From contig CM070727.1 in assembly GCA_036346275.1 (NCBI GenBank), positions 7,989,760 through 8,053,759 of the forward strand: a stretch of 64,000 bases of DNA. Reading direction: 5' to 3'. The position numbers and the translations under genes are program-made. Below, one piece after another: positions 33,452 through 42,835 of this stretch; position 1 is the stretch's first letter; each line of letters begins with the position of its first letter. The notes beneath the pieces were generated by a model, which made no database searches, was not told where the DNA came from, and worked only from the letters and a program-made list of their open reading frames with translations. This stretch comes from Otatea glauca. Taxonomy: Eukaryota > Streptophyta > Magnoliopsida > Poales > Poaceae.

Positions 33452-33672
33452 GATATATTTAGGGGCCGTAGCTTTTGATAAGAGACTGTTTGATAAAGAG
33501 CTAATTTTTCTCAGCGATAAACTGCAAAATTAAGTTCAGCTCAACTTTTAGCCTTTGCTAGTTATATATGACTTCTAGTTGATGCCAAAATTCGTTTAAA
33601 AACTGAGCTGTTTGAGAGGTTTATTGACTTTTCAAAAGCTGAAGCTGACTTAAAACCCCTCAAACAGGGCCT
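33452..33672. mobile_element. MITE-like insert in copy A only
   Basis: A segment of about 220 bp starting AGGGGCCGTAGCTTTTG and ending CCCCTCAAACAGGGCCTGA. It has imperfect inverted ends and repeated AAAGCTGAAGCTGACTT-type words. The equivalent point in copy B (near 42225) is empty: GCAAATTGA runs directly into the TCTC...CGTGAGTG block. Confidence 0.5.
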
Positions 33673-33830
33673 GAGTCTCATCGTGAGTGTCCTAAGGACA
33701 TGAACTCTTCGCTTTTGAAGTTAGAGATGATTGGATGTTAATAGAAAATGTAGAAAAATAGTAGACTTTACATATACAAGATAGGCATATCACGAGCTCT
33801 GAATAGAACAATGTTGTGTATGGCTTATAT

Positions 33831-34414
33831 ACATATATACACACACAAAAGAGGGGCTATGTTCGAAAAAGTGGATCGTGTCACCATAGTATAAAGATGT
33901 ACCACTGATCTCTCGTAACTCTAATTGTGGAAAGAAACTATTGTACGGACGGAACCGCTGCTATTCGGCTCTTGGGACACAAGTTTTGCCAAACCTCTTT
34001 AACAAATTGTTGCATCTCTTGTGCGCTTGTTTTGCTCACGAGATCTTGTTTTTCGTGGCAGGGTTGCGGTCGGTTACTTCTAACAAACAAGCATATGCTG
34101 TAAGGGACAAAGCGTAGGCAATATGTGACAGAAACACGCACACCGACACACACAGAGGTGAAGGTCAAACATAAAATCATATGCAATTAGAACATTGCGT
34201 TAAGCGTAGACAGTATGCACGGCTGCAATGCACGGTAGCCGTTGAGGCCCGGTCCGACGAACGGACGACCGCGCGAGGATCCGACGGTAATACATCGAAA
34301 CCCGAGGGTCTCCGCCACAAACAATCCCAAACCTGCTCCACCCGCCTCGACGTGGACCGCGCAGGCGCCATCGGACGGCACACACGAGCCCCCGGGGCGA
34401 CCACGAATATTATT
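33831..34414. other. Unassigned DNA left of MULE-2
   Basis: Contains a (CA)-rich spot (33835-33846), ordinary AT-rich DNA, then from 34200 a GC-rich stretch with overlapping ORFs on both strands and no domain. The sequence runs into the 10-bp duplication CGCGATCCAC at 34415-34424. Confidence 0.35.
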
Positions 34415-34424
34415 CGCGATCCAC

Positions 34425-34540
34425 GAATTTTTTTTTATTTAATATTTTTTTTTTATTCTTTTTTTCAAAACTATGCGTCCGAAAAAAAAATGACAAAAAT
34501 GCCCCCCGTTGCCCGTGTATGGGCGATCGCCCATACACGC
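34425..34540 (+). repeat. Left terminal inverted repeat of MULE-2, ending in a 26-bp palindrome
   Basis: Starts GAATTTTTTTTTATTTAATA, then TTCAAAACTATGCGTCCG and ATGACAAAAATGCCCCCCG, matching the reverse complement of 41344-41464. Positions 34514-34539 are a perfect 26-bp palindrome centred on GGGCGATCGCCC. Confidence 0.9.
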
Positions 34541-35340
34541 AGGCGATAGCCCCTACTGCTGAGTTAGTGCCGCCCGCCCGTTAATGCCGCGCTTGTGGGG
34601 CCCCCATCGCCCACAGAGGCGATCGCCTCTGAGGCGACAGCTCCTTTATCCCCGCTCCACTCGGTCGGTGGTAGAGAGAAGAAGCGGAGCGAGCGCATGC
34701 AGGAGAAAAAGAGAGGAGAAGAGAGGAGAAGAGGAAGAAGAAGAAGAGAAGGAGAAGAAAAATTTAGGTAAATTTTTGAATTTATTATAGAGTTAGTTTA
34801 TCAATTTTTGTAGAGGTAAATGTAGGAATTTTTGTTAGGTTATACAAGATATTTAAAATTTAATGTAGCATTTAATATTTAGGAATTGTAGTATTTAGAA
34901 ATTTTAGGATTATGTATTGTTTAGAAATTTAATATAGCAGATTAATATTGAAATTTAATGTAGTATGTAGTATTTACAAATTTAATTTAGTATCGTAAGT
35001 ATGTGCAAATTTAATGTAGTATTGGTATGTAGAAATTTAATATAGTAGAAATATTAGACAATATTTGAATTTAATTTAGTAGGGTTGTGTATTAGTAATT
35101 TTGTTATGCAAATAATGTATTAGGCAATATATATACAAATGTAATGTGGTATGAATTTAATTTAGTATGGTCGTGTATTACTAATTTTATTATGTTAGTA
35201 ATGTATTAGGCAATATATACAAATGTAATGTAGTAGAAATTTAATATTAGACCGTATAGTAGGCTAGTCGAATCACTTATTCATAGTCGTATTTTGTAGA
35301 TTGTATTTTAGAGTAATATTTTTCCGTCGGACGTTGCGGC

Positions 35341-37850
35341 ATGTCGGAGAAATTGTATTTCCAAATATTTTATGGAGATGGGGAGATAGCACGAGGCGGA
35401 TGGGGTGGATCTATCATCATTTTCAAGAGTCGTCTGGGGCATATGCGAGACCAAGCGATAGGACATCTGAGGGTTTGTTGGAGTGGATGTCTCGGATGTT
35501 CGGTTTGGATGCCATTTGTTGATTCTTGGTCGAGCGATAGTGAGCGGCGCAAGACCGTTTTACGGAGAGTTGATTCTGTTAACTCGGCGTCCACATGGAG
35601 GAGTTATGTTGGTTTCTTAGTAGGCGGGGTTGGCGCTCATGTTGTTAACAGTGCTACCGGTAGCTCCATCGGTGTCGCAAGTTCGTGATGTCGGGGTGGA
35701 CATTACGGCGGAGGGACATCAAATGTAGAAGGATCACGAAGAGGAAGGCGAGGAGCAGGAGGCGAGGAGCACGAGGCTAGCGGTGACGAAAGGACCGGGG
35801 CGGAGGAGGCAGCGGTGGAGGCGCGAGGGGTGGCCGACGAGGGGAGGAGGTGGAGGACATTGTTGACTTGATGGAAGAGGAGGACCGTGCGGATGAGGAA
35901 GTCCACGATGGTGAGCACTCCGACGAGGAGGACAACGCCACAGGGTGCCTATCCACGGTGCGTGGACCAATTACAATTTCAAAGACCTAACAATGAATGA
36001 AGGAACATTGATGCATGGGAGTATCGTGAGAACGAGGTGACGAGGGGCGTATATAAAGACAAGGAGGCTGTGATGGATGCGGTGAAATCTTGGGCAATGT
36101 CTCTCGGCGGCAATTCGGGGTTGTGAAGTCCGGCAAGAAGGACTACGACGTGAAGTGCGTAGTTGATTCGTGCCCATGGCGGTGCATGCATACCGAGGAA
36201 GTGGGCGGACTCTGGAAATGCTCCATAGTGATGGAGCATAGCTGCGGCTGGAAGAAGCGGGCGAGGACACCGCAATCTGTCGTCCACTTGGGTGGCAAAT
36301 GTGTTTTATGGTCGGATCGTGGACAATCCCCATCTGCAGCCTCGATCTATTATCACGGTAGTGGAGAGAGGTTTGATACAAGATTAGCTACGCAAAGGCA
36401 TGGAGAGCAAAAGGACAGCTCTGGAAATACGGTTCGGGGCGTCGAGGCTTCGTGCGAGAATATTCCCACTTGCTCGGGCAATCGCACAAAGGAACCCGGT
36501 ACATCCATCGACCTTGCGGAGTTCCTGCGGGTGGTGCGTGCCGGGAAGTGGGTATTGCGGCGTGCATTCTTCGCCACAGGCGCATGCATAAATCGTTAAA
36601 CGATTGTCGCCGGTCCTTTGCATGGATGGCACATTCCTCACGGGAAGTACAAGGGCGATTCTAAGCTGCGATCGCGGTGGATGCCAACAACGAGTTCTAC
36701 GGTTGCGTTGGCATTCGTGGAGAAAACACGGAGAGCTGATGCGGTTCCTTGAAAGCAGTGAAAGTGGCGATTGTTCTCGGCAGTTCGATGTTTGTGTCAT
36801 CCATGGCCGACATGCGGGGCTGCTAAAAGCGATCGTGGATATGCAACAAGGGTCCGCCGTCGTGGGAGCGACAAAGTGGCGGATCGAGGAGCGGTGGTGC
36901 ATGAGGCACATGGGTGCCAATTTTTCCGTCGATTCGGGAATAAGGAGCTTATGAACATGTTCAGCGCTGTGCAAAGCAGAACCAACGGAGGAAGTTCGCG
37001 CGCTTTGGAAGGCGTTGGGCGAACTAACGAAGAAGCAATCAATGGATCCCGGAGGTACGCTAGTTCATCAAGGAACCCGATGGTGTACCATGAGCAAGGA
37101 GAGGACCCCGACCTTATATGCGGCTGCAAGCAGACCCCCAAACCTCGGCGTGGGCGGTACGGCATAAAGAGTTTCACCGATTGGATACGACATGAGCCTT
37201 TGGAGAAATGGTCCTTACGCGCGACGCGAGGCGGCTCGCGTTATGGGATCATGACAACGAACTGGCGGAGATTTACAAGCCAGGTAATGAAAGGCACGGA
37301 TGCCTTCCTTTGGTGGGTATAGTTGAGGTGTCTTATTAGGGACACGAGATATTTCATTGAGCGATACAAGACCTCCGCGGCATGTATGTCGGACAATCGA
37401 TTGTCTTACTCAAGCTGTTGTGTCTACCTACATGTCCAAGAAAACAAGAAAGCGCGGACACATCGGGTTACACCGGAGAGTGGCGTGGAGCGGAGATACC
37501 ACGTGCGCTGCGGTGGCCGAGGTCGCAGGGTGCCGGAGAGGACTTCCCATCTGTGCATACTCGGCGGTGATTGCGAGTGCTCTGCCGAAACCACGCTGCT
37601 TTGCACTTGCCGTGCTCGCTGCGTCATTGCCGCGACGCCGAGGCGCATCAATCACTGTCGTCCGTTCATCTCCCGTACTACTACAAGCGGAGCGTTCTCA
37701 ACACGTGGCATCATGAGGTGTACGGTGCGAGTGGATGGATCGTTCACATGACCCCTCTCCGGACCATCGATGGGTGCGGACATCCGAATGTTGAAGATGA
37801 AGGTCGGGCGTCGAAGGACAAGGCGCATTCGAACGATATGGGCGAGTCGT
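35341..37850 (+). pseudogene. MURA-type transposase of MULE-2, disrupted
   Basis: Opens with ATG at 35341 (MSEKLYFQIFYGDGEIARGG). Frames then alternate. Conserved words are GLLEWMSRMFGLD, STWRSYVGF, the MuDR-domain DYDVKCVVDSCPWRCM (36140-36190), the catalytic-domain words DGTFLTG (36625), VCVIHGRHAGLLKAIVDMQQG (here the aspartate of HDRHAG has become Gly) and CMRHMGANF, and TDWIRHEPLEKWS. A SWIM-type zinc finger remnant with CECS and CRARCVIAAT lies near 37570-37635, and the C-terminal tail KAHSNDMGES at 37820-37850. Frames change several times, so no functional product is expected from this copy. Confidence 0.85.
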
Positions 37851-38199
37851 AGCGTCGCAACCGCGGATAATGTAACTTTGCATGTTGTTCCCATCTTGTA
37901 TTATTCAATGGACCGGTAGGTGTAATATGCGTTGTAATGTTCGATGTAATTTTCAATGTACTAGTAAGTTGTTGTTCGCATCATGTTATTCTCCGATGTC
38001 GATTAGTACCTACGAGGATAATGTAATTCTCGGCGTTGTGTGCCTCGTCGAACATGTCTTTGTCTTTCGTATGTTTGCAATCCGAGTTTTTTTGCTCTCC
38101 ACACTTGGTTGTATTGTTTGTTGAGTATGGTACAATTCGTTATTTCGCATTTCATTTTGTGTGCACATGTAATTCTTGATAATCTGTTGTATTTGCTTT

Positions 38200-40110
38200 G
38201 TAGCGAGCCACGATGGCGCGACCTTGCCACGAGTGCTTGGGCGTGACCGTCGATCGACCACCGGTCTAGGTACTCCGAGAGGAGAACCGAGTGCTAGGCC
38301 GCCGACCTCGAGTGCCCGAGGGCGCCGCATCGACCACGCTGGGTTCCACGGTAGGCTGCGACGCTTGCACTCTTTACGTACACATACTTACCGTGAATGC
38401 AATTCTAACTACATGCAGTTGCGGCGGTGGCTTACTTCCTCTTTGTAGGATGGTGGGTGGTGATTGCCCGTTAGAGGGCAAGGAGGTGCCGCGGTTGAAT
38501 GCGACCGGTCCTGCGGCCACACTCGTGGACCGGTGGAGGCCGGAGGCGCACGTTCCACCTTCCGTGCGGAGAGATGGCTCCGACGCTGCGGGGCGTGTCG
38601 TACCTCTTAGGCCTCCCTTGTGCGGGCCCAGCGATCGTGCCGCCACGACGCCTCAAATCACGTGTACGCCGAGTTGTCCGCGTTTGTCGAGTGCGGCGGC
38701 ACCCCGGCGACCCTACCGGCCCCTTAGGGAGGTGGCGCCGCGGACCGGCGAGCGGCGTGGGCGCCGATTCCACGGTGAGTACCTCTTTCTTTGAAATTAA
38801 AATAGAAGCGCCAAGTTCGCGATAATGTTTGTTCTGCGAACAGCTGCGGTGACTTTCTCCACCCGCGCGGAGGAGGCGGGCGTGGCCCGCCACTTGGAGG
38901 CATACCTCTGTTGTTGCTCGGTTGGGTGATGTTCCGTCCTCCACGGGAACACGGTGGACCGTCACCGATCGAATCGCCGAGACATCGCCGACACCCGGTG
39001 GATGAGGTAACACACTCGGTTCAATCTCGTCTCAGCGACACGTCTAACTCCCCCTTGTAAGCGGTGATGCGGTGGTCGTGGGCCTCGGTGTGCTTGCGGC
39101 GACGTCTGAGGTGCATGCGACGCCGTCTCTCGGCGAGCACGGCGCGGCGATGTCGAGTTGCGTCCTACTCCTCGATTGTGGTCTTGGGGCGCTTCTCGTC
39201 GGCGGGCTGTTGTTGACACGACACCGTACACGAGGAGCTTTACGGAGGCGACCGGTGGGTGGCCCACCATGGGCCACTCTGGGTCCGACGGCAGTGCACG
39301 CTCCTCGTATCTTTTCCCCACTAACGCGCTTGAATAACCTTCGCCATTTCTTATTTCCTCGCGGCGGAGGTTCGCGCACCTCTGGTGAGGAGGTCCTATC
39401 GGGAGTTCGTTCGGGAGTTCGACCGCCTCCACGGCGAGGCGTGCGGTGGGCGCCATACACCGCGTCGGCGTCACGCCCGAGCACCTCACGGGTCTCCGTG
39501 CTTTGCACGCGAGATGAGGCCTTTGGCTCACCCGTAAGGTGCTCGTCTTTGACCTTTGTGTCGAGTACTCCCGCGACCGAGTCTTTGCGGCGATTCGGCT
39601 GTTCGATCCTTTCCTTTGCGCCTCGTCACGTTGTCGCGCGTGGCGCTCACGCAGTACTTGCCACGATCCTACTACTCCGCATCTTTGCGAAATTAATGTC
39701 TTTGCGTACTTCTGTTTTTGCATTGCGGGATGGCCGGATGGGTCTTTGCGGTGGGCTCTCGATTCGCGCCGTATGCGACCATGGGCCTGCGGTGGGACGC
39801 CGCGACTCGGCGAGAGGTCACCGAGACCCGGCCGTCGACCATGACATGTCGATCGATTACATGGAGTGGTTCGCCCACAGCGCTCGCCTCGGGGTGGGGT
39901 ACACACACGGCCGTCGTCGCCTGGCGAGCATCGGTAGCGGACACGTACCCTTCACAGATGTCCCGGAGGACAACGCCTCGATAAGTGTCTGTCGAACCTA
40001 CATGGGCACGTCTTTTCATGTAACTTACGTAATGCCAACTGGCGTTACATGCGGACTCGGCTCTTGGCGGAGATTGAGGTGGAGGCTGTGTCCATGTTGA
40101 CGCGCCTAGA
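38200..40110 (+). pseudogene. Plant mobile domain (PMD) gene of MULE-2, decayed
   Basis: Downstream of the transposase and on the same strand. The PMD hallmark TFHLPCGEMAPTL, followed by VSYLLGLP, is at about 38550-38625. Further PMD-like words in other frames are LVDRWRPEAHVP just before it, HLEAYL (38890), GSAVL/LAATSEVHA (39080-39115), a LWVRRQ-like block near 39270, RRSYREFVREFDRL (39385-39430) and VSVLCTRDEAF (39490-39520). PPRHVVARGAH-like words (39620-39650), EWFAHSARLG (39860) and a final helical stretch complete it. Together these cover the whole PMD fold, which MULE-1 holds only from RRSYLEFV on. Intron-like breaks exist but frameshifts obscure them. Confidence 0.75.
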
Positions 40111-40239
40111 GGGGGCATCTGGTGACCACCGCCGAGTCAAGAGCGGCAGGGTCGGGTCCTCGCTCTGATGAGGCGGTTGGCTCGCAGCCACTGCCGAGGC
40201 GCGGAGGCGTCGGGACGGACACTTGACACCACGTCGCCA

Positions 40240-40557
40240 TGACACCCGCCCTTTGTGTGAATTTGGCGATGGTTTGATACGGAGATCAACCAGGGACCAG
40301 CGGCTTCTTGACCAAGCCAGCCGGCGAGGATGAGTTCACGCGGCGGTTTCAAAACGGTGCGATGCGCACGCGAGGAGGCATGTAGGAAGAAGCGGAGGAG
40401 AAGAGAGGAGAGAGAGAGAAGCGAGAGAGGCGCGGCGTGCGGAGAAGCCAGCCGGAGGCATGGGCGAATGGGAAGTGGCCTCGAAGCACTCAATAGGCGT
40501 CTGGTGTTAACTTTGGTTTTCCTTGTTCGTGGTACTCCTTTTAGTTTTAAGTCGTAA
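40240..40557 (+). pseudogene. GRF-type zinc-finger remnant of MULE-2
   Basis: Aligns with exon 2 of the MULE-1 GRF gene: PALCEFGDGLIRRST-like reading in the first bases, TTGACCAAGCCAGCCG, then an Arg/Glu-rich tail (EEACRKKRRRREERERSERG) and MGSGLEALNRRLVLT. The first exon, with the CxC pair, is absent; PMD-derived sequence joins directly to the exon-2 region near 40240. Confidence 0.65.
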
Positions 40558-41342
40558 TAAGCGATGCGGCCCAACCTTCAAGAGTATGCTCCTTTGTCAG
40601 GAGGGCTAGTATGTGTCCTCTTGCTCAAGGTGTCCCAAATGATGTTATTTTTCTCCATCGAGATAGGTTATAGCATTTTGATTCGTCATATCGATTTCAT
40701 CGAGTTTTACCATCGTTTGCGAAAGATACGGCAATTTTCATGTTTTACTGGGTGCATGTTAGGACAACAATAAAATAGTGCGACCTAAAGTGACATCTAA
40801 ATATTTTTACATAATTGTGACCTATGCAAGCCCAAGAATGCAACAAAGCTGGTTTCATCAAGTTTTGAGGTCGTTGAGATATTATTCTAACTGCTTGAAC
40901 AATGATTGTTATAAAGGGTTTAAACTAGCCATCTTTTATTCAAAATGCAATCATATTTAGATATTTTTGCAAAAATGAAGTGCATAAGGTTGTAGTAACT
41001 TATTCTATTTATTTCATGAATTATGGATCAACACACATTATAATTCCTTCACAATCCATGATTAGAGCCTAGCATTCGAACTCAAATAAAAAAATTACGC
41101 AAACAACACATGGATTTTTATTTTACACTCTAATTCTTCATTCCAAAATTTAAATTTAGAAACAAGTTTCATTTAATTTGGACACTCTAACAAAAGTTAC
41201 GGGTTTATATTAAAAGCATATAGTAATTACAAAACAAAACTAAAAAAAACTGCTGGGTCACTGCGCGCAGCAGAAGCGTCGCCTTCTGAGAGGCGATGGG
41301 GCCCTAATGGCGCCGCTAACGGCGTTAACGGTGGCGGGGCTA
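40558..41342 (+). other. AT-rich 3' part of MULE-2
   Basis: No gene recognised. The open frames at 40564-40773 and 40778-40960 show no domain. The sequence does not align by eye with the same interval of MULE-1 (24392-25509), so one element has had a replacement or insertion here. Near 41255-41340 it turns GC-rich and enters the terminal repeat. Confidence 0.45.
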
Positions 41343-41464
41343 TCGCCCGTGTATGGGGCGATCGCCCCATACACGGGCGACGGGGGGCATTTTTGTCATT
41401 TTTTCATTCGGACGCATAGTTTTGAAAAAAAGAATAAAAATAAATATTAAATAAAAAAAAATTC
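41343..41464 (-). repeat. Right terminal inverted repeat of MULE-2 with a 38-bp perfect palindrome
   Basis: The outer 85 bases match the left terminus. Positions 41343-41380 are a perfect 38-bp palindrome centred on GGGGCGATCGCCCC, with arms CGCCCGTGTA / TACACGGGCG. The duplication CGCGATCCAC follows at 41465-41474. Confidence 0.9.
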
Positions 41465-41569
41465 CGCGATCCACTCCTCGGTGGGCCGCACGGTGGCCCA
41501 GTATTGTGCGGCCCGTGCAGTTGGGGCGGCTCGGCCTACCTCTCCACCACGGGGCCGCGCGCGCCGGCT

Positions 41570-42365
41570 CTGCAACGCCCGCGGCCGCGTGCCGGCCCAC
41601 TCGCAACTGATGAGCAAACGGCTGCGCTTGGGCCAGTTCGGTCGGCCCGCCCGCAACCGCACCCAACCCTGCATGCTCGTTTTTTCTTTGGGAAGACTGC
41701 GTCTGCATGCTCGATGAACAGCATCAGAAAACGTGTTGTACGATACATAGCATCGTCATATCCTAGTATCCTACCAACAACGCTATCGGAATGCGCGATG
41801 AGCACGTTCAGAAGGTTGTCGGTGCGGCGTCGCGGTCGCCGGGGGTTTGTCTTTGTCGTCCCCGCGTCCCGCTAACCATGAGCAGGCTGCAGCTGGCTAG
41901 CTAGCTGTTCACGGAATTTGGCCAGTGTACGACGGCGTACAGCGGTTCCGTTTGGGCAAATATAAAAGCAGCGCTTGTTGGAGCTACCCCGGAGGCCGGA
42001 GGAATCTGGCTTGTACGGCTGTGCCAATCCTTTAAATTGTCCTGGAACCCTAGCAACACCTGCAGAATGTACCCATTGGCTTCTTTTATTGTGTGCATAA
42101 CACTGTCCACTTCTGTCTGTGGCAGCTACAGTGCATGATTAGTAGTTACTCGTTACCAGGAATTTCTCTTTCAAGACGAGGTAATTCGAGGTTTGGGTGT
42201 GCATGATTAGTCGGTTACCTGAAGCAAATTGATTCTCCTCTCGTGAGTGTGCTAGCTGAGGACATGAGCTCGTCCTTTTTGAAGATGACGTAATTCGAAG
42301 TTTTGAGTATAAAATGGCAGGCTTTACATACAAGATACGCAGATCACGAGCTCTGAATGAAATAT
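41570..42365. repeat. Duplicated segment, copy B
   Basis: Partner of 32896-33830. The TATA block is TATAAAA at 41961-41967. Similarity runs from the CGGCCCACTCGCAAC / GCAACCGCA...CCCAACC region to CACGAGCTCTGAATG (42346-42360). Copies have diverged by many substitutions and small gaps. Open frames here (for example 41504-41875) are not conserved in copy A, which argues against a protein. Confidence 0.8.
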
Positions 42366-42835
42366 GCGACTGCTGCGTAAACGTTTATCATTTCATCATT
42401 CTTTGTGGTACAAGCAGAAAAGTCAATGTTTGATCTTAACATAAATATCGTCCCCCAGTTTAGGAGTTGTTTTGCATCCTTAAGCATCAAAACAAAGCAA
42501 CGGAAGTTACGGAACTAACTTAACAAAGCTCTTGCATTACAGCTTGCAAGCTGCTGCTGCTGCTGCCTCGTGCGTTATAAATGCGCCTAAGACATAATTT
42601 CCAGGTTGCAGATTTCATCTCAGCGTTTCTGTGGGGCTCTCAAGCTTTCAGTTTCAATTCTGAAACACAATTAAAACCGATATACAGCGGTGAATCAATT
42701 AAAGGCTTCAGTTATGCGATGAGCTAGCACTGCACCACTGCTGCTCTCCGCCAGTACGTAGCAGCGTCAGTCATGTGCCCGTGCCTTCCTGTTCGTCCGA
42801 TAGAAACTTGGCTGGTGCGTGGATGGAGATGGCCT
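42366..42835 (-). other. Probable 3' UTR of the bHLH gene
   Basis: AT-rich DNA downstream of the minus-strand bHLH stop codon, with a (CTG)n spot near 42552-42565. No ORF or repeat identified; poly(A) site not fixed. Confidence 0.4.

Larger units (their letters stand above)
32896..33830. repeat. Duplicated segment, copy A
   Basis: Shares long stretches with 41570-42365. Examples are GAAACGGCTGCTC / GCAAACGGCTGCGC, the TATA-containing block GCAAATATAAAAGCAGCGCT, GTCCTGGAACCCTAGCAAC, TGTCCACTTCTGTCTGTGG, and TCACGAGCTCTGAAT at the end. Copy A carries an extra MITE-like insert (33452-33672). No protein domain is seen in either copy. Confidence 0.8.
34425..41464 (+). mobile_element. Mutator-like element 2 (MULE-2), 7.0 kb, same family as MULE-1
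   Basis: Bounded by terminal inverted repeats of about 116-120 bp and a perfect 10-bp duplication CGCGATCCAC (34415-34424 and 41465-41474). It has the same orientation and gene order as MULE-1: purine-rich tract (34700-34760), transposase, PMD gene, GRF-type remnant. Unlike MULE-1 it keeps the end of the transposase and the N-terminal PMD region (37605-39300) but lacks the first GRF exon and has no 177-bp array. Many small deletions of 1-3 bases relative to MULE-1 break its frames. Confidence 0.9.

Noticed and set aside
38962..39906. 314-codon open frame on the minus strand
   Set aside because: Antisense to the decayed PMD gene of MULE-2; Arg/Pro-rich composition with no motif.
39072..40100. 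342-codon open frame on the plus strand as one gene
   Set aside because: It mixes true PMD words with out-of-frame sequence caused by small deletions. Comparison with MULE-1 shows it is a by-product of frameshifts, not an intact protein.
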